From assembly GCF_014841125.1 (NCBI RefSeq), contig NZ_JACYTQ010000007.1, positions 62,001-126,000 on the forward strand: 64,000 bases of DNA, written 5' to 3'. This document shows, piece after piece, positions 44,573-52,807 of this stretch. Origin of the DNA: Echinicola arenosa. Its GTDB lineage: Bacteria; Bacteroidota; Bacteroidia; Cytophagales; Cyclobacteriaceae. Each line of letters starts with the position of its first letter. The stretch's first letter is position 1. The position numbers were made by a program, and so were the translations under genes. The notes under the pieces were generated by a model, which saw only the letters and a list, made by a program, of their open reading frames with translations, was not told the DNA's origin and searched no databases.

Positions 44573-46024
44573 ATGATCCATTACAAGGCTATTGCAAAAA
44601 TAATGGGCGGCTTATTGATGCTACTGGGTTTACTTATGTTGCCGGGTATAGGATTTAGCTACTATTATGAGAGCGGAGATCAGGTTCCTTTGATCTACTC
44701 TGCTTTTGTATCAATGGCCATGGGTGCTATTCTGTTTTTCTCATTTTCCAAACAAGATCAAAATATTAGAAAGCGTGAGGGTTACCTCATCGTGGCATTG
44801 AGTTGGGTTTTTATGTCTCTCTTTGGGATGTTACCTTTTTTGGTGAGTGGCACGATAACCAGCTTACCAGATGCCATTTTTGAGACAGTTTCTGGTTTGA
44901 CTACCACTGGGGCTTCTATTTTAAATGATATTGAAGCGTTACCAAAGGGGATATTATTTTGGAGAAGTATGACCCAATGGATTGGGGGCTTGGGGATTAT
45001 TGTACTGACAGTGGCCATTTTTCCACTTTTGGGAATTGGTGGGATTGAGCTGTTTGTGGCGGAATCTCCCGGTCCAACCTCTGATAAACTGCATCCTAGA
45101 ATTCGTGAAACAGCAAAAAGGCTTTGGTACGTCTATGTAGGATTGACCGTAGTTTGTATCGGATTGTATTTTTTAGGTGGGATGTCTTTTTATGATGCCA
45201 TTAATCATGCTTTGACTACCATGGCAACAGGAGGTTTTTCTACCAAAAATGCCAGTATGGCCTACTATGATGTACCTTTTATCCAATATGTGGCTATCTT
45301 ATTTATGTTTTTAGCTGGAACAAACTTTACAGTGATTTACTTTGGTTTGGTTGGGAAATTTGACCGGGTATGGAAGAGTGATGAATTCAAGGCCTATGTT
45401 TTGGTTGTTGCTTTGATTATTGTGGCCATGGCCATTCCTGTTTATTTATTTTCCGATTTGGGAGTAGAAAAGGCCTTTAGAGATACGGCATTTCAGGTAG
45501 TTTCCTTATTGACTACTACTGGTTTTGTCACGGCAGATTACACAAGTTATGGCCACGGTTTGACCATTTTGTTCTTTCTTTTGCTTTTTGTGGGTGGCTG
45601 TGCAGGATCCACAAGTGGAGGGATAAAATTTATCAGGCACCTGACTTTTTTCAAAAACACCATTTTGGAATTCAAGAGAATTGTACACCCTAGGGCGGTG
45701 GTGCCTTTGAAGATTAATGGAGATCGGGTTACGGGAAAAATCATTACACATATCATGAACTTCCTTTTGATCTATTTGATGGTCTTTGTGATGGGAAGTG
45801 TGGTGCTTTCAGTTTTTGGTTATGATATGTTGACCAGTTTCGGAGCAGTAGCCACTTGTTTGGGGAATGTTGGGCCGGCGATAGGTAAGGTCGGTCCTTT
45901 GGATAACTTTTCCTTTTTTGACCCTTTTACAAAGCTTTTTCTATCATTTATCATGTTACTAGGTAGACTCGAACTGTTTACCATTTTAGTGCTCTTCTCT
46001 CCTTATTTTTGGAGAGCAAACTAA
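44573..46024 (+). CDS. trkH: Trk potassium uptake membrane protein TrkH
   Basis: The pore-forming subunit of the Trk K+ system, 483 residues, about 10-12 membrane segments in four MPM-like repeats. Selectivity-filter segments are visible: SGLTTTGASI, TTMATGGFST, SLLTTTGFVT and TCLGNVGPAIG. The extracellular helix motif QWIGGLGIIVLTVAIFP is also present. Encoded immediately after trkA in one operon; the two should form one complex in the inner membrane. Confidence 0.96.
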   Translation: MIHYKAIAKIMGGLLMLLGLLMLPGIGFSYYYESGDQVPLIYSAFVSMAMGAILFFSFSKQDQNIRKREGYLIVALSWVFMSLFGMLPFLVSGTITSLPDAIFETVSGLTTTGASILNDIEALPKGILFWRSMTQWIGGLGIIVLTVAIFPLLGIGGIELFVAESPGPTSDKLHPRIRETAKRLWYVYVGLTVVCIGLYFLGGMSFYDAINHALTTMATGGFSTKNASMAYYDVPFIQYVAILFMFLAGTNFTVIYFGLVGKFDRVWKSDEFKAYVLVVALIIVAMAIPVYLFSDLGVEKAFRDTAFQVVSLLTTTGFVTADYTSYGHGLTILFFLLLFVGGCAGSTSGGIKFIRHLTFFKNTILEFKRIVHPRAVVPLKINGDRVTGKIITHIMNFLLIYLMVFVMGSVVLSVFGYDMLTSFGAVATCLGNVGPAIGKVGPLDNFSFFDPFTKLFLSFIMLLGRLELFTILVLFSPYFWRAN

Positions 46025-46121
46025 AAGATATTTGAGATTTTATTTTTAGGGATATTTATCGAAATTGTTTCTGGAAATCTTCATTAAAGAGGATAGTTTT
46101 AAAGCTAAATTTTTCGATAGG

Positions 46122-46934
46122 ATGGAAGTGTATTATCAGATTATCTCAGTATTTACAAGTAAAGAATTCAATTATAAAGGAAATCCTGCGGCTGTTTTGC
46201 TTTTGGAAAACCATCTTTCAAGAGCAGCGATGCAAGAAATGGCCAGGAAGTTAAATCAGCCAGCAAGTACCTTTTTAGTGAAAAGGACAGGAGGACACGG
46301 TTATGATATCAGGTGGTTTGCACCTGATGCAGAGATTGGGCTTTGTGGTCATGGTACTGCTGCAGCAACTGCCTTTCTTGGCATTAAGGAGCAATCTAAT
46401 GGCCCCTTTACTTTCAATTACCGTGATGGTAAGTTGACAGGAAAAGTAAATCCAGATCAGACCGTTACCATTGGTGCAAACGCTATTTTGATTCAAGGTG
46501 AATTGGAAGAAATTCCTTTACCTATAAAAGAAGGCCTTAATGTACCGATTTTGGGTATGTTTAAAACTTCCAATAAGTACTTAATTTTGACTGATAGTGA
46601 GGAATCTGTCAAGAATATGCAACCTGATTTTAATAGATTGCAGGACAGTGATATTTTTGGTTATGCCGTAACGGCAAAGGGAGATAATGTGGATTTTGTC
46701 AGTAGGACAATTGTGCCTCACACCTTGGGGAAGGAGGATTATGCTACTGGCTCATCACATGCTATGCTGGTCCCTTTTTGGGCTGAGAAATTAAATAAGC
46801 AGCATATGAAGGCGGTTCAATTAAGCAGTAGGGGAGGCGCATTTTTGTGCGGACTAAAGCATGGCGTAGTGGAGCTGACGGGAGAATTTCTTATTGAAGA
46901 AAAGCAAAAAATCAGTGTCCCTATGGGAATATAA
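46122..46934 (+). CDS. PhzF family epimerase/isomerase
   Basis: A 270-residue protein of the DAP epimerase-like fold. Family marks: VFTSKEFNYKGNPAAVLL (about 8-25), the catalytic Glu in DAEIGLCGHGTAAATAFL, and RTIVPHTLGKEDYATGSSHAML near residue 200, TGEFLIE at the end. PhzF proteins isomerise small acids in several pathways; the substrate here is unknown. The start is set at the ATG at 46122 (MEVYYQI), the usual family N-terminus; upstream TTG at 46065 would add 19 residues with no family match. Confidence 0.88.
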   Translation: MEVYYQIISVFTSKEFNYKGNPAAVLLLENHLSRAAMQEMARKLNQPASTFLVKRTGGHGYDIRWFAPDAEIGLCGHGTAAATAFLGIKEQSNGPFTFNYRDGKLTGKVNPDQTVTIGANAILIQGELEEIPLPIKEGLNVPILGMFKTSNKYLILTDSEESVKNMQPDFNRLQDSDIFGYAVTAKGDNVDFVSRTIVPHTLGKEDYATGSSHAMLVPFWAEKLNKQHMKAVQLSSRGGAFLCGLKHGVVELTGEFLIEEKQKISVPMGI

Positions 46935-47065
46935 AATAACTATACTTAGTAGAATGTCCTTTAAACCTTGAAACATGATTTACTTTAAAGGCTTGATGAA
47001 GCTTAAGGATATTTTTATTTTTTTGGTTAAATTAAAGAGTGGATTAAAGATAAAACCTAATAGAT

Positions 47066-47294
47066 ATGGAAAGCTATTTTATTGGAATGTTGACTTTTCC
47101 AACAATTGTTCTTTGGATATGGGCATTGTTGGATGTTTTTCGTTCTAAAGAAAGATCACAGAAAGGTTCAGCCATTTTGGTTTATGTTAATCTTCTTGCT
47201 TCCAATTGTTGGGCCGATTATTTATTTTCAGATGGTTAAAAATAGAAGAAGAAATGAATTTAGACGGTTTAAACCTGATTTTAACAGAAGTTGA
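47066..47294 (+). pseudogene. PLDc_N domain small membrane protein, frameshifted
   Basis: The ATG at 47066 opens a frame with MESYFIGMLTFPTIVLWIWALLDVFRSK, the first membrane helix of a PLDc_N-type protein. The second half of the family pattern (KVQPFWFMLIFLLPIVGPIIYFQMVKNRR) is in the +1 frame and ends at 47294. The two halves join near 47147-47155 (TCTAAAGAAAGATC). Removing one base there restores a 75-residue two-helix protein. Read as written, the first frame ends with an unrelated tail at 47239. Either a true inactivating indel or a sequencing error in an A/G-rich stretch; a programmed +1 shift is possible but no known slippery signal is seen. Confidence 0.7.
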
Positions 47295-47301
47295 TGATTA
47301 G

Positions 47302-47347
47302 GTAAAGCAAAGAAGGCAAAACCTAGGTTTTGCCTTCTTTGCTTTAC
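47302..47347. terminator. Perfect 46-bp palindrome, bidirectional terminator
   Basis: Two 23-bp arms that meet at CCTAGG with no spacer. Arms contain AAAGCAAAGAAGGCAAAACC and its complement, so each strand ends in a U-rich side. It lies between the PLDc_N gene and the convergent cytochrome c gene, 3 bp from the latter's stop codon. Confidence 0.88.
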
Positions 47348-47350
47348 AGC

Positions 47351-47782
47351 TTAACTATCTTTTTTACCTTCTTTGGAAACAGCTTTTACTTCTTCTTCTG
47401 TTACCATTTTTTTGGATTTGTTTCCCCAACTGTTAAGAATATAATTCATTACATCGGCTACTTCATCATCATATAAGCCAAGGTTGGTCATGGTACTATT
47501 ATAAGTTTTTTTATTTACTATTATTTCCCCATTCATTCCATATTTGACTGCCCTGATGCTTTCTTCCCGCTTCTTTAAAAGAAAATCAGATTTAGCTAAA
47601 GGAGGAAAGGTTCCGTCTACTCCTTCTCCATTGGCCAGATGGCATGAAATACAATAGTCTTGATAAACTTCCTGGCCTCTTTTGATACTGGCTTTAAGTG
47701 CTTCATCTTGATCCTGAAAGTAAAAAGCTGTCCACCCCAAATAAGAAAATATGAAACAGGATAAAATTCCTAATTTAATCAT
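47351..47782 (-). CDS. Exported cytochrome c, class I
   Basis: A 143-residue protein with an N-terminal signal or membrane anchor (residues 3-22) and one heme c site CISCH near residue 44-48, followed by NGEGVDGTFPPLAKS; a distal Met lies in STMTNLG. A lysine-rich tail follows YILNSWGN. Its ATG overlaps the stop codon of the upstream PQQ dehydrogenase gene (ATGATTAA), so the two are coupled, and the cytochrome is the likely electron acceptor of that enzyme. The open frame extends 5' beyond 47782, inside the dehydrogenase gene, but this gives no signal peptide at the N-terminus. Confidence 0.9.
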   Translation of the reverse strand: MIKLGILSCFIFSYLGWTAFYFQDQDEALKASIKRGQEVYQDYCISCHLANGEGVDGTFPPLAKSDFLLKKREESIRAVKYGMNGEIIVNKKTYNSTMTNLGLYDDEVADVMNYILNSWGNKSKKMVTEEEVKAVSKEGKKDS

Positions 47783-48944
47783 GTTTATTTTTAGGGATGA
47801 TTTTAACAATTCCTTTTCCTTCAATTCCGGCATAGATATAGTTGTCGTGACCTACTTTGACATTTCTTAACCTGCCCATACCATCTAAAAGTTTTGTCCT
47901 TGCGACTACTTTTTTGTTTTCCAAAGTGAGCATTTCCAGGTACTGGAACTTCAAAGATCCCACCAAGATATTACCTGACCATTCTGGGTAGATTTCACCA
48001 GGTACAACAGCCATTCCTGAAGGAGCAATAGAAGGAACCCAGTAATATATCGGTTGTTCCATACCTTCTTTACCGGTATCATCTGTCAAAATAGAATTGT
48101 CATAGTTGATTCCATAAGAAACAACTGGCCAGCCATAATTGGCTCCTTTCTTCACCACATTGATTTCATCTCCGCCCTGCGGACCATGCTCGTTTACCCA
48201 AATTTCATTGTACTCTGGGTGAAACATCATGCCTTGAGGGTTCCTATGTCCATAAGAGTAAATGGCTTTTTTGGCATCCTCAGCATTGACAAAAGGATTG
48301 TCTGCAGGAATACTTCCGTCATCATTAATTCTATAAACTTTGCCATTATCTCTGGTGATATCCTGAGGATTTACATCTCTTTCCCCCCTTTCTCCGGCGG
48401 AAAAATAGAGGTAACCATCATTATCAAAAGCGATTCTTGATCCAAAGTGCTGGCCTTTTTTAGTGTTTGGAGAAGCTTTGTACAGTAGCTCATGGTCAGT
48501 AAGGCTTTTACCATCAAATTTTGCTCTCATAATAGCAGTGTTGGCACCTTCCTCTTCACCTTCCCCAGAGGCAAAAGTCAGATATAACCAGCCATTAGTT
48601 TCATAATCGGGGTGAAGGACAATGTCCAATAAACCACCTTGCCCTCTCGAAACAACTTCAGGAGCGCCCTCTACAATTGTTTTTTGTCCATCTTTGGCAA
48701 AAATCAGCTCACCTTTTTTTTCGGTAATCAAGATTCCGCCATCTGGTAAAAAAGCCATTCCCCAAGGGTTTTCCAGTCCATCAACTATCGTTTCAACAGT
48801 GTAATTTTTTTGGTCATCACTTATCTCAGGGGTGTTTTCCATGATTCCAGGTCGATTATCTTGGGCACAGGCTGAGCCTGCAATCATGACGATCATAACA
48901 GCTGGAGCTAGATATTTAAAATGTGTTTTGAAATTGAATTTCAT
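47775..48944 (-). CDS. PQQ-dependent aldose sugar dehydrogenase family lipoprotein
   Basis: A 389-residue exported protein with a signal peptide ending at AGSAC (probable lipoprotein, Cys near 26). The six-bladed GSDH propeller shows ENPWGMAFLPDGGILITEK, GGLLDIVLHPDY, GQHFGSRIAFDNDGYLY, YSYGHRNPQGMMFHP, EHGPQGGDEINVVKKGANYGWP and PSIAPSGM, matching the YliI/soluble glucose dehydrogenase group, which oxidises aldoses with PQQ and Ca2+. PQQ synthesis genes are not in the window. Downstream cytochrome c overlaps by 8 bp. Confidence 0.92.
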   Translation of the reverse strand: MKFNFKTHFKYLAPAVMIVMIAGSACAQDNRPGIMENTPEISDDQKNYTVETIVDGLENPWGMAFLPDGGILITEKKGELIFAKDGQKTIVEGAPEVVSRGQGGLLDIVLHPDYETNGWLYLTFASGEGEEEGANTAIMRAKFDGKSLTDHELLYKASPNTKKGQHFGSRIAFDNDGYLYFSAGERGERDVNPQDITRDNGKVYRINDDGSIPADNPFVNAEDAKKAIYSYGHRNPQGMMFHPEYNEIWVNEHGPQGGDEINVVKKGANYGWPVVSYGINYDNSILTDDTGKEGMEQPIYYWVPSIAPSGMAVVPGEIYPEWSGNILVGSLKFQYLEMLTLENKKVVARTKLLDGMGRLRNVKVGHDNYIYAGIEGKGIVKIIPKNKHD

Positions 48945-49166
48945 AGTAGATAGGTTTATATAGGTTTTTTGAAGTTATAAATATAATCAATAACTCATGC
49001 AATTGGTTGTGCATCTCCTAACTGGATCAAAAAATACACTAACGGTAATTTGGGCTTCTAAAATAGAAAGTTGAATAAAAGAAAAATTTAGATTTTATAA
49101 TAATCAAATCATTCATACCTTATATTTAACTATTCGTAATCAATGGTGACTAGGTAAAGTATTTAC

Positions 49167-49646
49167 ATGAAACAATTAGCAAAATTATTCACTGGATTGA
49201 CCATTTTGGTTTTAGGTGCTGGCTGCAGTCAACTGACAGAGTCCATTTATACTGATAATGTACAGGAGTATGAACTCAACACTATTGATACAGAATATGG
49301 TTATACTGGCAAGGCAGTTTTTAAAGAATTTGCTGATGGTAGTGGTCTGGAATTGACAATTACCTTGGTAGGAGAGGCTTCTAAAAATGAATACTACTTT
49401 CCTGCCCACCTGCACTATGGACAATACCAGCAAGGTGAAAATTCACCTATGGCGGAAATGCTAAATCCGGTTGATATCAGGCCGCTTAAAAGTGTAACAA
49501 TAATTAAGGATTTCAGCTTGGAAGATTTAAATTATACCTACTATCACATCAAAGTCCACTTGGCAGAAGAAGGCCCTGATTATGAAAAGATTTTGGTTGC
49601 TGGAAACGTGGGAGAGTATAATGAAAATGCTGAAAGCACTGAATAA
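49167..49646 (+). CDS. Predicted lipoprotein of unknown function
   Basis: A 159-residue protein with a lipoprotein signal peptide (LVLGAGC, Cys at about residue 20) and a beta-rich body: YGYTGKAVFKEFADGSGLELTITL, then FPAHLHYGQYQQGENSP, which recalls the histidine-containing strand of CHRD-like domains, and YYHIKVHLAEEG. The two HxH-like patterns could bind metal; this is a guess. It is divergent from the sugar dehydrogenase gene and closed by a perfect palindrome shared with the next gene. Confidence 0.75.
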   Translation: MKQLAKLFTGLTILVLGAGCSQLTESIYTDNVQEYELNTIDTEYGYTGKAVFKEFADGSGLELTITLVGEASKNEYYFPAHLHYGQYQQGENSPMAEMLNPVDIRPLKSVTIIKDFSLEDLNYTYYHIKVHLAEEGPDYEKILVAGNVGEYNENAESTE

Positions 49647-49657
49647 AAAATTTAAGA

Positions 49658-49703
49658 TTAACCAAAACGGGCTGGCCTCATGAGGCCAGCCCGTTTTGGT
49701 TAA
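49658..49703. terminator. Perfect 46-bp palindrome, bidirectional terminator
   Basis: Two 23-bp arms without spacer, meeting at CTCATGAG; the arms contain AACCAAAACGGGCTGGCC and its complement. It lies between two convergent lipoprotein genes and gives a T-rich end on either strand. Confidence 0.88.
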
Positions 49704-49714
49704 AAGAGCACAAA

Positions 49715-50326
49715 TTAGAAGGTTACATCAAATGTAATATCCAGGTCGCTTTCTCCGCCTGCTTGTGAATAATCTGCCCAATGCGGGTTTTCTGCTCCTT
49801 CATAATCTTTGTCAAGGGCATGCCTTAAGATCACCCTGATTTGCCCCGTATTGCTTAGCAAAGTTTCATCTACGGTAACCTGGCCGACCAAACCAATTGG
49901 GTTATTGTTCTCATCAGCATCATCATAAGTATAAGTCATGAAAGAAGTCGATCCTGTAAATGCACTTCCTAGGAAAAAGAATTGGTGCTCATCTGCTTCT
50001 TCTTCAATTTCCTCAGTGATGTCTTCATCAGCTATTCCGTTGTAAGCTGATATCTCCATTAAATATCTTTTACCACTTTCGAGGCCATCTATATCGTCAA
50101 TTTGCAACGATCCCCCCAAAGCAATTCCTTCATTAGAGCTGGCTACATATTCTAATGAAGTACCCATGCTAACACCTGAATTGTCAATTTCTGTAAAAGT
50201 CAAGGTTACCTCAGTAATTACTTCTTGATCCAACTCTGGAACAGGGTCATCTTTGCTACAAGAAACTAAAGTGATTGATGTTGCGAATAGCAATCCTGCC
50301 AATAAATTGTTACGCATAGTTTTCAT
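49715..50326 (-). CDS. Lipoprotein paired with the TonB-dependent receptor
   Basis: A 203-residue lipoprotein (signal peptide ending TLVSC, Cys near residue 23). The body is very acidic (ELDQEV, DEDITEEIEEEADEHQ) and beta-rich, ending with ILRHALDKDY, NPHWADYSQAGGESDLDITFDV. It starts 21 bp after the TonB-receptor stop and is surely in the same operon. I do not recognise a named family; similar acidic lipoproteins next to receptors of this type suggest a surface ligand-binding partner. The several His, Asp and Glu residues would suit a metal ligand, which is inference. Confidence 0.78.
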   Translation of the reverse strand: MKTMRNNLLAGLLFATSITLVSCSKDDPVPELDQEVITEVTLTFTEIDNSGVSMGTSLEYVASSNEGIALGGSLQIDDIDGLESGKRYLMEISAYNGIADEDITEEIEEEADEHQFFFLGSAFTGSTSFMTYTYDDADENNNPIGLVGQVTVDETLLSNTGQIRVILRHALDKDYEGAENPHWADYSQAGGESDLDITFDVTF

Positions 50327-50347
50327 AAGGAATTTGATTTAATATGA

Positions 50348-52651
50348 TTAAAATTCGTATTTCAGCCTTAGGCTTATATTTCTTCCCATTTCGTGGGAAA
50401 AGTACCTAAAGCGATTCATGTAATTTTTATATTCTGTATTAAAGATGTTGTTAACAGAAAGTCCTCCCTTTAAGCTACTTGATGTTGCGGAAAATATGGT
50501 TCTATTATAACTGATATTCCAAAGGTTGTAGCCTGGAGGAGCTGGGGCAAGGTCAAAATCTAGTTCTCGCCTTTGCTTGAAGACAGATAGGTTATTTAGT
50601 GTTAATTTGCCAAATTGTTCTTTTTGATAATTTAAGCCAGTTTCTATTTGATCCGCAGGGATAAAAGGAAGGTAATTATGGTCAATCAGGTTTTTTGCAC
50701 GAATCATACTTCCCTTAATATACCAAGAAAGAGCTGGAAGAAGCTCGTAATTGGTGCTCAGGTCAATACCCCAAAATGAAGCATCGGTCTGTAGGTATTC
50801 ATATACATTAAACGTGCCGCGGAGGGAAACATATTGTTCTCCGGTAGGGTTTAGGTAGATGTAATTGTTGATTTTATGGTAATAACCTGTCAATTCTGCA
50901 CTAAGCTTGTCCTTTGTGAAATTCAGGGTGTTAACCCATTTGATGGCCTGCTCACTGACAAAATCTGGATTGCCTATTTCTACTGCGGCAGCACCATGAT
51001 GAAGTCCTTGACTAAATTGCTCATTGATATTTGGAGGTCTCCATGCTGAGCCAATATTGGATGTAATCATCCAATAATTGTTAAAGCTGTATGCTGCACC
51101 CAATGAAGCCGTGAAGTTTTTGAAAGTAAAATCCCTTTCTTCCAACTCCCCTGATTGGTTGTATCGAGCGGCATCTACATATCGAAAATCATACCTGGCT
51201 CCAGCTTCAAATTCAAAAGGACCGTTGATATATTTTTCCGTGGCATAAGCTCCTAAATTAACGAGATCGTAATTGGGGATGAGTGGCGTGACTCCAGTAC
51301 CAGGAACATTGTTGTTGGCTTGTTGGAGAACATTGATTCCAAATGTTCCATCCCATTTTTTGAAAGTCGGGTGCTCATAGGATATGTCAAAGGTGTTGGT
51401 AAATAACTCCAAATCCAATGCTGCATGATCATTTAAACTTCCCCTTCTTTTATCAAACTCTTGTCTGTTGTTTTTCTGAAAAGCATAACTGAAATTGACC
51501 ACTCCATCATTGTTCAAATGGTAATGGCCTTTGGCTTTGAATAATTGATGATTTACTTTTTGTCTTGGATTTTCAATGGAGTATGAGAATCCCTTATCAG
51601 AAAAAGGTCTTCCATTTTCTATCAGGTCATCTAGATCACTCGAATTACCAGTGTGAGAATCACTCAGAATTCCAATCTCAGTAGAAAAACGGCTATAGAA
51701 TAACTCCATGCCCAAAGTCTTAGTGTTGTAACCTAGGGCTCCGGAGAAATTGAGCTCTCTCATACCTGTGTTGTCTTGATAGTAATTAGGGCTTTTGATA
51801 TTACCGCCTACTCTTGAAGACGCCTGTACTCTGTAACCAAATCCTTGTAGTTTTTTGATGCCTCCTTCTAAACTTATGGAGCCAGCTCCTGATTGGCCAT
51901 TTGTCGTTCCAATCATATTGGCAGAGCCTTTTAACCCACCACTTACGGGCAGTTTTGGTGGTGTAACTAATATTACTCCCCCCATAGCTTCCGGTCCAAA
52001 GCGGACTGTTTCAGCTCCCTTTACCACAGATATGTCTTCAGCCATAAAAGGATCTATTTCAGGGGCATGTTCGCCTCCCCATTGCTGTCCTTCTTGCCTT
52101 ACCCCATTGTTTAGAATCATGATTCTATTACTGTGCATACCATGAATTACTGGCTTTGAGATATTGGATCCTGTGGTGAAGGTGGTGACTCCAGGTAGGT
52201 CTTTAAGGGTCTCTCCAAGGTTTTTACCACGATTTTCATCCAAAATGGCTTTCCCAATATTACTGATATTGTTAAGTGTGCTTACCGCATCTTTATGCCC
52301 TACAATTTCAACACCATCAATCAAATATTCCTTTGGAGTTATTCTTAGGGTCAGATTTACATTTTCATGGACATTTAACTGTACCGTTTGTGGACTGTAA
52401 CCTAAAAACTCTACTGTAACAATGTAGTGTCCTTCACAAATGTTTTCGAAGTTGAAATTTCCATTAGGATTGGTAATAGCCCCTTTTTCTAGCTCCTTGA
52501 TCCATACATATGCTCCTTCAATAGCTTCATTGCTTTCAGTGTCCACTACCTTCCCTCTAACGCTAAAATCGCAGTTGCCTTGACCAAATACTGTGGTTAT
52601 TGAGATAAAAAGCAGTAACAAAACTATGCTAAGTTGATTTAGGTATTTCAT
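50348..52651 (-). CDS. TonB-dependent receptor (carboxypeptidase-regulatory domain, ZnuD-like character)
   Basis: A 767-residue outer-membrane receptor. Signal peptide ending TVFGQG (about 24), carboxypeptidase-regulatory-like domain (SVRGKVVDTESNEAIEGAYV), plug domain with LKDLPGVTTF, RIMILNNGVRQEG, WGGEHAPEIDP and VVKGAETVRFGPEAMGGVI, then a 22-strand barrel ending with an aromatic residue (RLKYEF). The plug and the HTGN/HHGAAAVEIG segments recall ZnuD-type zinc receptors, but the ligand is not proven. The ATG at 52651 follows a perfect TATATTTG box; the frame is open further upstream only through the promoter. Confidence 0.88.
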   Translation of the reverse strand: MKYLNQLSIVLLLLFISITTVFGQGNCDFSVRGKVVDTESNEAIEGAYVWIKELEKGAITNPNGNFNFENICEGHYIVTVEFLGYSPQTVQLNVHENVNLTLRITPKEYLIDGVEIVGHKDAVSTLNNISNIGKAILDENRGKNLGETLKDLPGVTTFTTGSNISKPVIHGMHSNRIMILNNGVRQEGQQWGGEHAPEIDPFMAEDISVVKGAETVRFGPEAMGGVILVTPPKLPVSGGLKGSANMIGTTNGQSGAGSISLEGGIKKLQGFGYRVQASSRVGGNIKSPNYYQDNTGMRELNFSGALGYNTKTLGMELFYSRFSTEIGILSDSHTGNSSDLDDLIENGRPFSDKGFSYSIENPRQKVNHQLFKAKGHYHLNNDGVVNFSYAFQKNNRQEFDKRRGSLNDHAALDLELFTNTFDISYEHPTFKKWDGTFGINVLQQANNNVPGTGVTPLIPNYDLVNLGAYATEKYINGPFEFEAGARYDFRYVDAARYNQSGELEERDFTFKNFTASLGAAYSFNNYWMITSNIGSAWRPPNINEQFSQGLHHGAAAVEIGNPDFVSEQAIKWVNTLNFTKDKLSAELTGYYHKINNYIYLNPTGEQYVSLRGTFNVYEYLQTDASFWGIDLSTNYELLPALSWYIKGSMIRAKNLIDHNYLPFIPADQIETGLNYQKEQFGKLTLNNLSVFKQRRELDFDLAPAPPGYNLWNISYNRTIFSATSSSLKGGLSVNNIFNTEYKNYMNRFRYFSHEMGRNISLRLKYEF

Positions 52652-52656
52652 TGCTC

Positions 52657-52689
52657 CAAATATAATGCAATAACGTTGCTTTTTGCAAC
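52657..52689 (-). promoter_or_regulatory. Promoter of the TonB receptor/lipoprotein operon
   Basis: On the minus strand GTTG, a 21-bp spacer, then TATATTTG (perfect TAnnTTTG; plus-strand 52657-52664). The -7 box ends 5 bp before the ATG, so the mRNA would be leaderless or nearly so. Confidence 0.55.
52667..52688. promoter_or_regulatory. Candidate operator: alternating GCAA/TTGC half-sites
   Basis: GCAA, 5 bp, TTGC, 5 bp, GCAA at exact 9-bp steps (52667, 52676, 52685), with the inner pair extended to GTTGC-TTTTT-GCAAC. The element covers the spacer and -33 region, where a repressor such as a Fur-family metal regulator would block transcription. Confidence 0.4.
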
Positions 52690-52760
52690 CGTGTTTCAAA
52701 AAAAAAATATTCCTAGAGCGGATGAATATTAAAGTTGGTAAAACATCTTATATAAACTAA

Positions 52761-52785
52761 AAATGCAGCACATAAGGCTGCATTT
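52761..52785 (-). terminator. Terminator of the large outer-membrane receptor gene
   Basis: A perfect 9-bp stem (AAATGCAGC with GCTGCATTT) and 7-nt loop with a T-rich minus-strand tail, about 20 bp past the stop codon. Confidence 0.82.
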
Positions 52786-52807
52786 ATTTACGGTTTATGG
52801 GTGGTAG

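Noticed and set aside
47106-47294. Separate 62-codon gene starting at 47106
   Set aside because: Its N-terminus is the out-of-frame reading of the first PLDc_N helix; only the second half matches the family, so it is part of the frameshifted gene.
48054-48440. Plus-strand open frame of 128 codons
   Set aside because: Antisense to the sugar dehydrogenase gene, whose propeller motifs are clear.
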